Source: Ornithinicoccus sp045032955
GTDB lineage: Bacteria > Actinomycetota > Actinomycetes > Actinomycetales > Dermatophilaceae
DNA length: 64,000 bases
Assembly: GCF_045032955.1 (NCBI RefSeq)
Contig: NZ_JBJFZU010000003.1
Span: 310,001 to 374,000, forward strand
Direction of reading: 5' to 3'
In this document: piece after piece, positions 1 through 8,429 of the stretch
How positions within the stretch are numbered: the first letter of the stretch is position 1
Layout: each line of letters opens with the position of its first letter
The notes under the pieces: generated by a model
What the model was told of the DNA's origin: nothing
The model's database searches: none
The model's input: the letters and a program-made list of their open reading frames with translations, nothing else
Program-made: the position numbers and the translations under genes

Positions 1-1203
1 TGGTGGATCGGGGCGCCGGACGGGCAGGAGGGCGCGATCAGCGGCATACCCTCGGCCGGCGGTGGCGGGGACGCGACCTCGACCACGCCCGAGCCGGTGC
101 ACCTGCTGCCCGGGGACCACGCGTGGTACTTCTTCACCTCCGGCACCAGCGGTCGGCCCAAGGCCGCGGTGCTGACCCACGACCAGATGGGTTTCGTGGT
201 CACCAACCACCTGTGCGACCTGATGCCAGGGACCACCGAGGAGGACGCGCACCTGGTGGTGGCCCCGCTGTCGCACGGTGCCGGGATCCACCACGCCACC
301 CAGGTGGCGCGCGCCGCGAAGACGGTGCTGCCGGTCTCGGCCAGCATGGACACCGACGAGCTGTGGTCGCTGGTGGAGCGGGAGCGGGTGACCAACATGT
401 TCACCGTCCCCACCATCCTCAAGGCGCTCGCCGAGGCGCCCGAGGTGGACCGCTACGACCACTCCTCGCTGCGCTACGTCATCTACGCCGGGGCCCCGAT
501 GTACATGGCCGACCGGGACCGTGCCCGGCAGGCGTTGGGCGAGGTGCTGGTGCAGTACTACGGGCTCGGCGAGGTGACCGGCAACATCACCGTGCTGCCC
601 CCGCACCTGCACGGGCGGCCCTCGCCGGAGGGCGTCGAGTTCGGCACCTGCGGCTATCCGCGCACCGGGATGGAGGTCAGCATCCAGGACGAGCAGGGTC
701 GGGCCCTGCCCACCGGTGAGCAGGGCGAGATCTGCGTGGCCGGCCCGGCGGTCTTCGCCGGATACCTCAACAACGACACCGCGAACGCCGAGGCCTTCCG
801 GGACGGCTGGTTCCGCACCGGTGACCTGGGCATGGTGGACGGCGAGGGCTTCCTCTACGTCACCGGCCGGGCATCCGACATGTTCATCAGCGGCGGGTCC
901 AACATCTACCCCCGGGAGATCGAGGAGAAGCTGCTCACCCACCCCTCGGTGGGCGAGTGCGCGGTCCTCGGTATGCCGGACGCCAGGTGGGGCGAGGTCG
1001 GTGTCGCCGTCTGCGTCCCCGCCAACGGGGGCAGGGTGGACGAGGCCGAGCTGCGGGCCTACCTGGAGCCGATGATGGCGCGCTACAAGGTGCCCAAGCG
1101 GTTCGTGGTGTGGGAGGAGATGCCGAAGTCCGGCTACGGCAAGATCGTCAAGCGGGCCATCCGGGACCTGCTGGTCACCCGCGACGGGGGCACGTCGTCG
1201 TGA
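1..1203 (+). CDS. Acyl-CoA synthetase (class I adenylate-forming), 5' end outside window
   Basis: Converts a carboxylic acid to an acyl-adenylate and then to its CoA thioester; the acid cannot be deduced. About 400 residues are visible and the frame is open to the first base, so the N-terminus is missing. Visible signatures are the phosphate loop FFTSGTSGRPK (visible residue ~44), YGLGEVTGN, the block WFRTGDLG then GRASDMFISGGSNIYP around the hinge, and the C-terminal lysine in KSGYGKIVKR that serves the adenylation step. It ends in a 4-nt GTGA overlap with the following DUF296 gene, so it belongs to an operon that continues through an SDR. The set suggests catabolism of an unidentified organic acid; that is inference. 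Confidence 0.9.
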   Translation, partial: WWIGAPDGQEGAISGIPSAGGGGDATSTTPEPVHLLPGDHAWYFFTSGTSGRPKAAVLTHDQMGFVVTNHLCDLMPGTTEEDAHLVVAPLSHGAGIHHATQVARAAKTVLPVSASMDTDELWSLVERERVTNMFTVPTILKALAEAPEVDRYDHSSLRYVIYAGAPMYMADRDRARQALGEVLVQYYGLGEVTGNITVLPPHLHGRPSPEGVEFGTCGYPRTGMEVSIQDEQGRALPTGEQGEICVAGPAVFAGYLNNDTANAEAFRDGWFRTGDLGMVDGEGFLYVTGRASDMFISGGSNIYPREIEEKLLTHPSVGECAVLGMPDARWGEVGVAVCVPANGGRVDEAELRAYLEPMMARYKVPKRFVVWEEMPKSGYGKIVKRAIRDLLVTRDGGTSS

Positions 1204-2135
1204 ACGCCGCGGACACCCTGGGGCAGAACGAGCAGACCGCCCGCGGACGGGCCGGCGAGCAGCTGGTCCACCGGGGGCCGGCGGGCAGCGAACGGATCAT
1301 CTCGGTGCCCAGCCCGGTGGTCGTGGTGCGCGAGGAGCTGGCGTCCGGTGAGTTGATCACCGACGCGCTGTGGGCGCTGCTGGAGCCCACCGGGGCGCTC
1401 GCGGCGAGCGTGGAGCTGGGCACCGGGACGTTCTCCCACCTGCCCTACGTCTTCCCGGCGCTCGGCGCCCAGGAGGGTGACCCGGTCTCGTTCAGCGAGC
1501 CTCAGGTCGCCGCCGGTCCGGCCATGGTGCTCAGCGGCTCCGCGACCGTCGGGTACCGGTACGGCGAGCGGTACACGCATACCCATGCCACCTGGCTGGA
1601 CCAGCGGGGCAACCTGCGCGGCGGCCACCTGCTGCCCGGGGCCCGGGTCGGGGACGTGCCGATCGAGGTGGTGCTGCGGGCGCTGCCCGGGGCCGAGCAG
1701 CTCAGCGCCGACGACCCGGAGACGGGGATGCCGGCCTTTGCGCCGCGCCCGGTGGACCCGGTGACGGCGCCGGTGCCGGAGGGCGCCCCGCGGGCCGTCA
1801 TCTCGCGGGTGCTGCCCGGGATCCACCTGGACGACGCGGTGGCGCAGGTGTGCGCGGAGGCCGGCTTCACCCGGGCCCGGGTGCGCGCCAGCCTCGGCAG
1901 CACGGTCGGGGCGCGGCTGGTCGGGGAGGACGGCGACATCGTCGAGGTCGACTGGCCGGCGGTGGAGTTCACCCAGCTCATCGGCGGCCTGGACGGCACC
2001 GGTGACGAGCCGCGCATCACGTTGCAGGGCACCCTCGTGGACATCCACGGAGAGGTGCACAACGGGGTCATCCGCCGGGGCGAGAACCCGGTGGCCGTGA
2101 CCTTCGAGCTCTACGTCGAGGAGGTGCTCCGATGA
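1200..2135 (+). CDS. Tandem PPC/DUF296 domain protein
   Basis: 311 residues from a GTG start whose last bases overlap the stop of the acyl-CoA synthetase. Two copies of a PPC (plants and prokaryotes conserved, DUF296) fold can be read. The first contains HTHATWLDQRGNLRGGHLLPG (residues ~125-145), with the typical histidine pair and GGHLL turn. The second ends the protein and contains TLVDIHGEVHNGVIRRG in the equivalent place, with the GGH replaced. Single-domain members bind a metal through the histidines; the biochemical role of tandem bacterial versions is not established. Its position between an acyl-CoA synthetase and an SDR, with overlaps on both sides, ties it to the same pathway. Another function in the same fold cannot be excluded. 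Confidence 0.7.
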   Translation: MNAADTLGQNEQTARGRAGEQLVHRGPAGSERIISVPSPVVVVREELASGELITDALWALLEPTGALAASVELGTGTFSHLPYVFPALGAQEGDPVSFSEPQVAAGPAMVLSGSATVGYRYGERYTHTHATWLDQRGNLRGGHLLPGARVGDVPIEVVLRALPGAEQLSADDPETGMPAFAPRPVDPVTAPVPEGAPRAVISRVLPGIHLDDAVAQVCAEAGFTRARVRASLGSTVGARLVGEDGDIVEVDWPAVEFTQLIGGLDGTGDEPRITLQGTLVDIHGEVHNGVIRRGENPVAVTFELYVEEVLR

Positions 2136-2926
2136 CCGGTCGGGTGCAGGACAAGGTGGTGCTGGTCTTCGGGGCCGGGTCGGTGGGGGAGGGGGTCAGC
2201 AACGGACAGGCCGCCGCGATCACGTATGCCCGGGAGGGCGGCGCGGTGGCGTGCGTCGACATCTCGCTGGAGGCGGCGAAGGTCACCGCGGCGATGATCG
2301 CCGACGAGGGCGGCCGGGCGGTGGCGCTACGGGCCGACGTCACCGACGAGGCGCAGATCGTGGCCGCCACCGAGGAGACGGTGGCGACCCTGGGCCCGGT
2401 GGACGTGCTGCACAACAACGTGGGCGTCACCTTCCTCGGCGGGCCCACCGAGATCACCCTGGAGCGGTGGCGGACGGCGTTCGCGGTGAACGTGGAGTCG
2501 GTGCTGCTGAGCGCCAAGCACGTGCTGCCCTCGATGATCGAGCGCGGCGGCGGGTCGATCGTCAACATCTCCTCGGTGGCCGCGCTGCGCGACGTCGGCT
2601 ACGACTACCCGGCGTACATGGCGGCCAAGGCCGCGGTGAACCAGCTGACCGTCTCGATCGCGCTGCAGAACGCGGCGCACGGGGTGCGGGCGAACTCGGT
2701 GGCGCCCGGGCTGATCGACACCCCGCTGGTGCGGGCGCAGCTGTCCTCGCAGGCGGACACCATCGAGGAGCTGCTCGCGGTGCGGCACGCCGCCTGCCCG
2801 CCGGGCCGGATGGGCACACCCTGGGACGTGGCCAACGCGGCGCTCTTCCTGGCGTCCGACGACGCGGCCTACGTCAACGGCGTGTGCCTGCCGGTGGACG
2901 GCGGACTGACGATGCGCGCGGTCTGA
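2132..2926 (+). CDS. Short-chain dehydrogenase/reductase (SDR)
   Basis: 264-residue classical SDR, NAD(P)-dependent, substrate unknown. The Rossmann glycine motif is slightly altered and extended (GAGSVGEGVSNG, residues ~14-25, instead of TGxxxGxG). It is followed by NNVG in place of NNAG, a serine in INISSV and the catalytic YMAAK (Tyr-x3-Lys). The C-terminal VNGVCLPVDGG is typical of the family. The ATG overlaps the upstream DUF296 stop by 4 nt, so the three genes are co-transcribed and probably translationally coupled. It likely oxidises a hydroxyacyl or alcohol intermediate of the acid activated by the first gene, which is inference. Confidence 0.9.
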   Translation: MTGRVQDKVVLVFGAGSVGEGVSNGQAAAITYAREGGAVACVDISLEAAKVTAAMIADEGGRAVALRADVTDEAQIVAATEETVATLGPVDVLHNNVGVTFLGGPTEITLERWRTAFAVNVESVLLSAKHVLPSMIERGGGSIVNISSVAALRDVGYDYPAYMAAKAAVNQLTVSIALQNAAHGVRANSVAPGLIDTPLVRAQLSSQADTIEELLAVRHAACPPGRMGTPWDVANAALFLASDDAAYVNGVCLPVDGGLTMRAV

Positions 2927-2966
2927 CCAGGGGTTGGTCTGGTCAGGCGCGCGGGCGGTCGCTCGG

Positions 2967-3449
2967 TCAGGCGTCCGTTACGTCGCCGTCCCGCTCGGCG
3001 ATGCGGGTGATCGCGGCCAGCGTGGCGGGGATGCCCTCGTGCGCGGCGCGGGTCCGGGCCTCGATCTCCCGGTCCGCGTCGTCGCCGTACTTCTCCCGGA
3101 ACATCGCGAGTCCGGCGGGCAGGAACTCCCACGACTCGGTGAGCCGGGTGCCGCCCTCGACCGGGGCGAGGGCATACCCCCAGCGGACGTAGGAGCCGCC
3201 GACGACGAAGGCGAACTCTGTGCCACGCTCGGCCACCACCACCTCGCTGCGGGTCTCCCAGGTGCGCCCGGGGACCTCGTTGCGGCCGGTGAACCAGTCG
3301 CCGACCTGGCCGGTGGCGCCCTCGTCCCACCAGCAGCCGGTGCAGATGGGGCTCCACTCGCCGGTCCGGGTCACGTCGGAGACCAGGTCGTACAGGGCCT
3401 CCGGGGTGGCGTGGACGGTGACCGACTCGGCGTGCGTGAGAGAGCTCAT
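2967..3449 (-). CDS. SRPBCC (START-like) family protein
   Basis: 160 residues starting at MSSLTHAESVTV. The frame extends further upstream, but that extension would overlap the next gene on the opposite strand and shows no family similarity. The pattern VTVHATPEALYDLVSDVTRTG opening the domain, a GxxGDWFTGRN segment and a TRLTESWEF strand fit the polyketide-cyclase/START-like SRPBCC fold, which makes a hydrophobic ligand cavity. No catalytic residues can be assigned. It is convergent with the SDR operon and divergent from the small cysteine-motif gene at 3540. Confidence 0.75.
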   Translation of the reverse strand: MSSLTHAESVTVHATPEALYDLVSDVTRTGEWSPICTGCWWDEGATGQVGDWFTGRNEVPGRTWETRSEVVVAERGTEFAFVVGGSYVRWGYALAPVEGGTRLTESWEFLPAGLAMFREKYGDDADREIEARTRAAHEGIPATLAAITRIAERDGDVTDA

Positions 3450-3539
3450 ACCTCGATCGTCGCAGACGGCGAGAGGGCCGAAACGACCTGTGCGGTGTCG
3501 GTCCGTCGGGGAGCGCGCCGGGTGCGCCACACTGGGCCC

Positions 3540-3938
3540 ATGGCTGGTGGCGGTGGGTCGGTCGGCGGTGAGCTCGTCGAGGTGCTGGGTGTCTACAACG
3601 CGGACGGAGGCTGGCGCGGCGAGGCGGCCTACGTGGTCGGCAAGGTGCTGGGCCGGGCGCACTGCGGCCTGTGCGACGTCACCCACTCGCCGGTGCGCCG
3701 CAAGGAGTCCTGGGACGCGCTGCTGGAGCGGGCCCGGGTGCCGATCCGGGTGGTGCACCGCAACGAGCTGAGCGACGCGGAGGCCGAAGCCCTGGTCGGG
3801 CTCACCCTGCCGCTGGTCCTGGGCCGGTATGCCGACGGCCGGGACGTGCTGCTGCTCAGCGCCGAGGAGCTGGACGCCCTGGGCGGCTCAGTACGTGACT
3901 TCGCCGACGCTCTGCCGGCCGGGGTGCTGGCCCACTGA
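3540..3938 (+). CDS. Conserved hypothetical protein with HCGLCDVTH motif
   Basis: 132 residues. The start at 3540 is the first ATG clear of the divergent SRPBCC gene. The recognisable part is VLGVYNADGGWRGEAAYVVGK then a conserved CxxC in HCGLCDVTHSPVRRKESW (residues ~41-58), followed by an alpha/beta region ending in a possible small-molecule-binding strand. The same arrangement occurs in unnamed proteins of many bacteria; no activity is known to me. The CxxC could bind metal or act as a redox pair. No signal peptide or membrane segment. Confidence 0.6.
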   Translation: MAGGGGSVGGELVEVLGVYNADGGWRGEAAYVVGKVLGRAHCGLCDVTHSPVRRKESWDALLERARVPIRVVHRNELSDAEAEALVGLTLPLVLGRYADGRDVLLLSAEELDALGGSVRDFADALPAGVLAH

Positions 3939-3942
3939 GCCC

Positions 3943-4060
3943 GCCACCGCGGTGGCTAACGGTCGCCAGGGCAACCTCTTGTCACCGCGGTGAATGCACG
4001 CACCGCGGTGGCTAGCGGTCGTCAGGCAACCTCTACCCACCGCGGTCACCCACCGCGGTG
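3943..4060 (+). repeat. Array of five CACCGCGGT palindromes in two imperfect ~56-bp repeats
   Basis: Intergenic. CACCGCGGTG occurs at 3945-3954, 3983-3992, 4001-4010 and 4051-4060, and CACCGCGGTC at 4038-4047. The first is embedded in a 14-bp perfect palindrome (3943-3956) and the second in a 12-bp one (3982-3993). Between palindromes the spacers are also repeated: GCTAACGGTCGCCAGG at 3955 and GCTAGCGGTCGTCAGG at 4011, each followed by CAACCTCT. The array ends 47 bp before the start of the zinc alcohol dehydrogenase, the right place for a multi-site operator. A terminator for the upstream gene is a second possibility. Confidence 0.75.
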
Positions 4061-4107
4061 CGGCTGCTCACCCTGCATACCGGGCACGTGGCACCTAGCG
4101 TGAAGGA

Positions 4108-5289
4108 ATGCGTGCACTTACCTGGCAAGGCCTGACCGACGTCGCCGTGACCGAGGTCCCCGACCCCGTCCTGCAGGACCCCACCGACGCGGTCGTGCGG
4201 GTCACCTCGACCGCCATCTGCGGCTCCGACCTCCACCTCTACAACGTCCTCGGGGCGTACATGACCCAGGGCGACGTCCTCGGCCACGAGTTCATGGGCA
4301 TCGTCGAGCAGGTCGGCAGCGGCGTCCAGAACCTCGCCGTCGGCGACCGCGTCGTCGTCCCCTTCAACATCAGCTGCGGGCACTGCTGGATGTGCAGCCG
4401 CGGCCTCTTCGCCCAGTGCGAGACCACCCAGAACGTGGACCAGGGCACCGGGGCGAGCCTCTTCGGGTTCAGCAGCCTCTACGGCGCGGTCCCCGGCGGG
4501 CAGGCCGAGATGGTGCGCGTCCCGCACGCCGACTTCGGCCCGGTCAAGGTGGACCACGGCCTCGCCGACGAGCGGGTGCTCTACCTCTCCGACATCCTGC
4601 CCACCGCCTGGCAGGGCGTGGAGTATGCCGCCGTGCCGGACGGCGGGACGCTCGCCGTGATGGGTCTGGGCCCGGTCGGCCAGCTCGCGGTGCGGGTGGC
4701 CAAGCACAAGGGTCTGCGCGTGATCGGGGTCGACCTGGTGCCCGAGCGCCTCGAGGCGGCCCGCCGCCACGGCGCCGAGATCGTCGACCTCACCGAGATG
4801 AAGGACGTCGGCCAGGCGGTCCGGGACGTCACCGACGGCCGCGGCGCCGACGGCGTGCTGGACGCGGTGGGCATGGAGGCGCACGGCAGCCCGGTGCTGG
4901 GGGCCGCGGTCTCCGTCGCGAAGCGGCTGCCCGGCCCGATCGCCCGCAAGGCGATCGAGACCGCGGGTGTCGACCGGCTCGCGGCGCTGCACGGTTCGAT
5001 CGACGCGGTGCGCCGCGGCGGCACCGTCTCGATCAGCGGCGTCTACGGCGGGATGGCCGACCCGATGCCGATGATGGAGCTCTTCGACAAGGGCGTCCAG
5101 CTGCGGATGGGCCAGTGCCACGTGCGCCGCTGGACCGACGAGCTGAACGCGCTGGTCTCCCAGGAGGCCGACGTGCTGGACCTCGAGGGCCTGGCCACCC
5201 ACCGGGTGTCGCTGGATGAGGCTCCGGAGATGTACAAGACCTTCAACGACAAGGCCGACGGCTGCCTCAAGGTGGTCATGACCCCCTGA
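4108..5289 (+). CDS. Zinc-dependent alcohol dehydrogenase (MDR family, formaldehyde-dehydrogenase-like)
   Basis: 393 residues, NAD(P)-dependent oxidation of an alcohol or aldehyde adduct. Catalytic zinc ligands appear as Cys38 in AICGSD and GHE at 59-61. The structural zinc site is Cys90, Cys93, Cys96 and Cys104 in CGHCWMCSRGLFAQC. The Rossmann glycine motif is GLGPVG (186-191). The extended region between the nucleotide fold and the C-terminus resembles glutathione-independent formaldehyde dehydrogenase-like members rather than short ADHs. GAAGGA lies just before the ATG. Monocistronic, with the CACCGCGGTG array immediately upstream as a likely control region. The true substrate is unknown. 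Confidence 0.88.
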   Translation: MRALTWQGLTDVAVTEVPDPVLQDPTDAVVRVTSTAICGSDLHLYNVLGAYMTQGDVLGHEFMGIVEQVGSGVQNLAVGDRVVVPFNISCGHCWMCSRGLFAQCETTQNVDQGTGASLFGFSSLYGAVPGGQAEMVRVPHADFGPVKVDHGLADERVLYLSDILPTAWQGVEYAAVPDGGTLAVMGLGPVGQLAVRVAKHKGLRVIGVDLVPERLEAARRHGAEIVDLTEMKDVGQAVRDVTDGRGADGVLDAVGMEAHGSPVLGAAVSVAKRLPGPIARKAIETAGVDRLAALHGSIDAVRRGGTVSISGVYGGMADPMPMMELFDKGVQLRMGQCHVRRWTDELNALVSQEADVLDLEGLATHRVSLDEAPEMYKTFNDKADGCLKVVMTP

Positions 5290-5325
5290 GTGCGAGCACG
5301 TCCCCCTCGCGGCCCCGGCTGGCGC

Positions 5326-6327
5326 TCAGCGGAGCGTCGCGCCGGGGTCGCGCTGGTTCAGCCGGGCCGCGGCCCGGCTGCCCAGCACGGTGAGCCGGTC
5401 GACGACGGCGGAGGCCGCGGAACCGAGCCGGTCGGCGGCGGCGCTGCCCCGCACCGAAGTCGTCGTGTCCCCGGAGGCGGGGGTGCCCGGCAGCAGGCGG
5501 GTGGTCAGGCCCATCACCCGGATGGTGGTGGCCGGCATCAGTCCGTGCACCCGGGAGCCGACGGCGGCGAGGGGGGTGAGGGTGACCATCGGCCTGCCGG
5601 CGAGGACGCCGTCGACCATCTTCCGGGCCGCGCGCCGCGCGTCCATGGACAGCAGCGGCAGGGACGCCGCCGGGGCGAACCAGGCATACTCGGCGGCCCG
5701 GTCCCCGGTGAACATGGCGTTCTCGTGGGACCCGGTGCGCATCAGCCCCGGGACGATGCAGGTGGCGCTCACCCCGGTGCCGGCCAGCTCGGCGGCCAGG
5801 CCCTGGGTGAAGCCGACCGCGCCGAACTTGGCGGTGGCGTAGGGGAGCAGGTGAGGCGGGGCGACGACGCCGCCGATGCTGGTGACCACGCCGATCCTGC
5901 CGCGGTCACGCTCGCGCATACCGGGCAGCACCGACCAGACGGTGTTGACCGCACCGGTGAGCATGGTGCCGATCGCCTCGTCGAAGTGCTCGAAGGCCAT
6001 CGCCTCGGCAGGCCCGACCTGGATGACGCCGGCGACGTGCAGCAGCACCTCGATCGGGCCCAGCTCCTGCTCGACCTGCTCGACCATGCCCGCGACGGCG
6101 TCCCGGTCGGACACGTCGCAGCGCAGCGCCAGCACCCGACCGGCCCGGGGCCCGGTGGTGGCCCGGGCCCGCTGCCGGGCCAGTTCGGCGCCCTGCTGCG
6201 TCTCCTCCAGGTCGCGCGCGCAGATCGCCACGTCGTGGCCGCGGGCGGCAAGGTCGGTGGCGATGAGCAGGCCCAGCCCGCGGGAGGCGCCGGCGACCAG
6301 GGCGACGGGGCGATCGGTGGTGTCCAT
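5326..6327 (-). CDS. SDR family oxidoreductase with C-terminal extension
   Basis: 333 residues from the ATG at 6327; a GTG seven codons earlier is less likely. Features: GASRGLG cofactor loop (13-19), HVAG in place of NNAG, Ser150, Tyr163 and Lys167 (YATAK). The core SDR ends near residue 235. The remaining ~100 residues are an Ala/Arg/Leu-rich tail with amphipathic or hydrophobic helices (VGSRVHGLMPATTIRVM), as in membrane-associated SDRs of actinobacteria. Substrate unknown. Downstream of TerC on the same strand, but separated from it by a strong hairpin. Confidence 0.85.
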   Translation of the reverse strand: MDTTDRPVALVAGASRGLGLLIATDLAARGHDVAICARDLEETQQGAELARQRARATTGPRAGRVLALRCDVSDRDAVAGMVEQVEQELGPIEVLLHVAGVIQVGPAEAMAFEHFDEAIGTMLTGAVNTVWSVLPGMRERDRGRIGVVTSIGGVVAPPHLLPYATAKFGAVGFTQGLAAELAGTGVSATCIVPGLMRTGSHENAMFTGDRAAEYAWFAPAASLPLLSMDARRAARKMVDGVLAGRPMVTLTPLAAVGSRVHGLMPATTIRVMGLTTRLLPGTPASGDTTTSVRGSAAADRLGSAASAVVDRLTVLGSRAAARLNQRDPGATLR

Positions 6328-6398
6328 CTCTCGACGGTATGCACACACCCCCTGCCCCGCGACCGGGAACGACGGGCCCTGCCCGCCATCTGCGCGAC

Positions 6399-6442
6399 AA
6401 GTCCGGATCCGCGCAAGATATGTCTTGCGCAGATCCGGACTT
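6399..6442. repeat. Long inverted repeat (20-bp arms, 4-nt loop)
   Basis: Arms 6399-6418 and 6423-6442 are complementary at 19 of 20 positions around the loop TATG. The core is GCGCAAGATATGTCTTGCGC. It sits between the stop of terC (6502) and the start of the SDR (6327), both on the minus strand. It could be a terminator for terC, although no T-run follows on either side, or a dispersed palindromic element. Confidence 0.7.
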
Positions 6443-6501
6443 TCCGGTCAGTGCGTGACGCGTGGTGCCGGTGGGATGACCGGGACCCGACCCGGAGAGC
6501 C

Positions 6502-7554
6502 CTACCGATCGTCGGTGGGGCTGACCGTGGTCTGGTTGATCGCGTCGGTGTCCTCGGGGTCCTCGGTGGTCGGGTCGCGCTTCTCGGCGACGATGCTCGC
6601 GACCGCGGTGACGACGAGCACCACGACGATGACGACCAGGGAGACCAGGGTCGGGACCGTGGGCACGCCCTCCCAGACGCCGTGCGCCCAGTGCAGGACC
6701 AGCTTGACGCCGATGAAGGCCAGGATGAGCGCCAGCCCGTAGCCGAGGTAGCGCAGCTTGCCGAGTGCCCCCTCGAGCACGAAGTAGAGCGCGCGCAGAC
6801 CCAGCAGCGCGAAGGCGTTGGTGACGAAGACCAGGTAGGGGTCGCCGGTGATGCCGTAGACGGCCGGGACCGAGTCGACGGCGAAGACCACGTCGGTGCC
6901 CAGGATCGCCAGCATCACCAGGCCCAGCGGGGTCAGCGCGCGCTTGCCCTGCTCGCGGACGCTGAGCTTGGTGCCCTGGTAGTCGTCGGTGATCGGCCAG
7001 AAGCGGCGGACGATCTTGACGGCCTTGAGCTCGTTCACGTCGGTGTGCGTGTCGCTGCGGGCATCCTTGAGCACGCCCCAGGCGGTGAAGAGCAGGATCG
7101 CGCCGAAGACCAGGAAGATCGCGGCGAACTGGGAGATGAGCACGGCGCCGAGCGCGATGAAGATGGTGCGCAGGACCAGCGCGCCGATGATGCCGAAGAG
7201 CAGCACCCGCTGCTGCAGCTCACGCGGGACGGCGAAGGTCGTCAGGATGAGGATGAAGATGAAGAGGTTGTCGACCGAGAGGGACTTCTCGACCAGGTAC
7301 CCGGTGTAGTACTCCAGCCCGATCTGGTGGCCGTGCACGTTCCACACGTAGAGGCCGAAGGTGAGCGGCAGCGCGATGTAGAACGCGGACCAGCCCAGCG
7401 CCTCCTTCATGGAGACGGCGTGCGGACGGCGGGTGATGAGGAAGTCCAGCGCCAGCAGGGCAAGGATGCCACCGACGGTGATCAGCCAGAGGTTGAGATC
7501 GGCGATCGTGTGCAGCTCGGACGGGTCGGGGACGGATTGGGACAGCACGGGCAC
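6502..7554 (-). CDS. TerC family integral membrane protein
   Basis: About 350 residues with 8-9 predicted membrane spans. Family marks: EKSLSVDNLFIF with the conserved Asp, LGTDVVFAVDSVPAVYGIT, and AFALLGLRALYF. TerC/Alx-type proteins are linked to manganese efflux or metal homeostasis and tellurite resistance. The GTG at 7554 is chosen because GCGAGGT precedes it at a proper distance and because longer starts would run into the leader RNA. The C-terminus ends in an acidic soluble tail. Expression is probably controlled by the riboswitch-like leader immediately upstream, which agrees with a role in Mn2+ export. Confidence 0.9.
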   Translation of the reverse strand: MPVLSQSVPDPSELHTIADLNLWLITVGGILALLALDFLITRRPHAVSMKEALGWSAFYIALPLTFGLYVWNVHGHQIGLEYYTGYLVEKSLSVDNLFIFILILTTFAVPRELQQRVLLFGIIGALVLRTIFIALGAVLISQFAAIFLVFGAILLFTAWGVLKDARSDTHTDVNELKAVKIVRRFWPITDDYQGTKLSVREQGKRALTPLGLVMLAILGTDVVFAVDSVPAVYGITGDPYLVFVTNAFALLGLRALYFVLEGALGKLRYLGYGLALILAFIGVKLVLHWAHGVWEGVPTVPTLVSLVVIVVVLVVTAVASIVAEKRDPTTEDPEDTDAINQTTVSPTDDR

Positions 7555-7560
7555 GATGGG

Positions 7561-7680
7561 ACCTCGCAGCCTTCGGGGGTGCGAGGTCTCCTTCACCCCG
7601 GGTGGGGCGCGTGCCGAGCGCGGTATAGGACCGCGCGTAGTGACCGGCAACGACTTTGGGAAGTACTCCCCTCGTGAGGT
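7561..7680 (-). ncRNA. Candidate yybP-ykoY (Mn2+) riboswitch in terC leader
   Basis: Read on the minus strand, the terC leader has the two hallmark segments of the yybP-ykoY class: AGGGGAGTACTTCCC early (GGGGAGTA at 7664-7671) and GGAGACCTCGCA late (around 7580-7590), resembling the conserved GAGACC loop. A closing stem can form between ACCTC (7676-7680) and GAGGT (7561-7565). The same GAGGT, which includes the ribosome-binding site of the GTG start, can instead pair in a perfect 9-bp hairpin with the late loop (7560-7568 with 7580-7588). The two structures exclude each other, as expected for translational control. The family normally regulates Mn2+ exporters including TerC/Alx proteins. Assignment is by eye, without a covariance model. 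Confidence 0.72.
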
Positions 7681-7797
7681 TCAGGGTAAGGAGGGGTGGG
7701 CGGTCGGTCAAGCGGGGACGGCGCCTGGTCAGCGACTCGTGCGCGCGGCCGGTGAGGCTGCCGATGAGTTCGGGGCGGCAGCGAGGTCGGTCCCCTC

Positions 7798-8394
7798 ATG
7801 GCAACCGTGATCATGCATGCAGTGGTGTCCCTGGACGGCTTCATCGCTGACGAGCGCGACGACGTCGGCCCGCTCTTCGACTGGTACTTCAACGGCGACA
7901 CGCCCCTGGTGGGGGAGGAGGGGGAGCAGCGGCACGCCCGCTTCCGGGTGGGCCGCCGCTCTGCCGACTACGTCCGCGGGGTGTGGGAGCGGACCGCGGC
8001 GACGATCCAGGGACGACGCCTGTTCGACCTGACGAACGGGTGGGAGGCGGAACCGCCGGCCGGGGAGCACCTGCTCGTGGTCGCCCACCGCCCCAAGCCG
8101 CGGGGGTGGCACCCGGAGGCGGACGTGCCGTTCTTCACCGACGTCGGCGCCGCCGTCGACGAAGCGAGGCGGCGGGCCGGGGACCGGGTGGTCGCGGTCT
8201 GTGCCGGGGAGGTCGGCGGCCAGGCGCTCACCTTCGGCCTGGTGGACCGGGTGGCGATGGACGTGGTGCCGGTGGTCTTCGGGTCCGGGAGGCGCTTCTT
8301 CGGGTCGGTGGACTCCCGGCACCTGCTCGAGGACCCCGACGTGGTCATCCAGGGCGAGCGGGTGCTGCACCTGAGCTTCCCGGTGCGCCGCTGA
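7798..8394 (+). CDS. Dihydrofolate reductase family (RibD C-terminal-like) protein
   Basis: 198 residues starting MATVIMHAVVSLDGFIAD, the usual opening strand and catalytic-site region of this family. Further conserved elements are ATIQGRRLFDLTNGW and, near the C-terminus, LVDRVAMDVVPVVFGSGRRFF. Such proteins reduce a pterin- or flavin-precursor-like substrate with NADPH, but most stand-alone members have no proven reaction. Monocistronic, convergent with the DUF2231 gene at 8430. No signal peptide. Confidence 0.85.
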   Translation: MATVIMHAVVSLDGFIADERDDVGPLFDWYFNGDTPLVGEEGEQRHARFRVGRRSADYVRGVWERTAATIQGRRLFDLTNGWEAEPPAGEHLLVVAHRPKPRGWHPEADVPFFTDVGAAVDEARRRAGDRVVAVCAGEVGGQALTFGLVDRVAMDVVPVVFGSGRRFFGSVDSRHLLEDPDVVIQGERVLHLSFPVRR

Positions 8395-8429
8395 GAGCAG
8401 CCGGGCCCCGAGGGTGGCGGTGCCGGTGC

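Noticed and set aside
7555..7650. Longer N-terminus of TerC from a TTG at 7650
   Set aside because: The extension lies inside the riboswitch-like leader and encodes a basic, unstructured sequence; the GTG at 7554 has a ribosome site.
5290..7677. 795-residue open frame on the plus strand
   Set aside because: Antisense to the SDR and TerC genes; composed of Arg/Gly/Asp-rich low-complexity sequence with no family pattern, a usual artefact at high GC.
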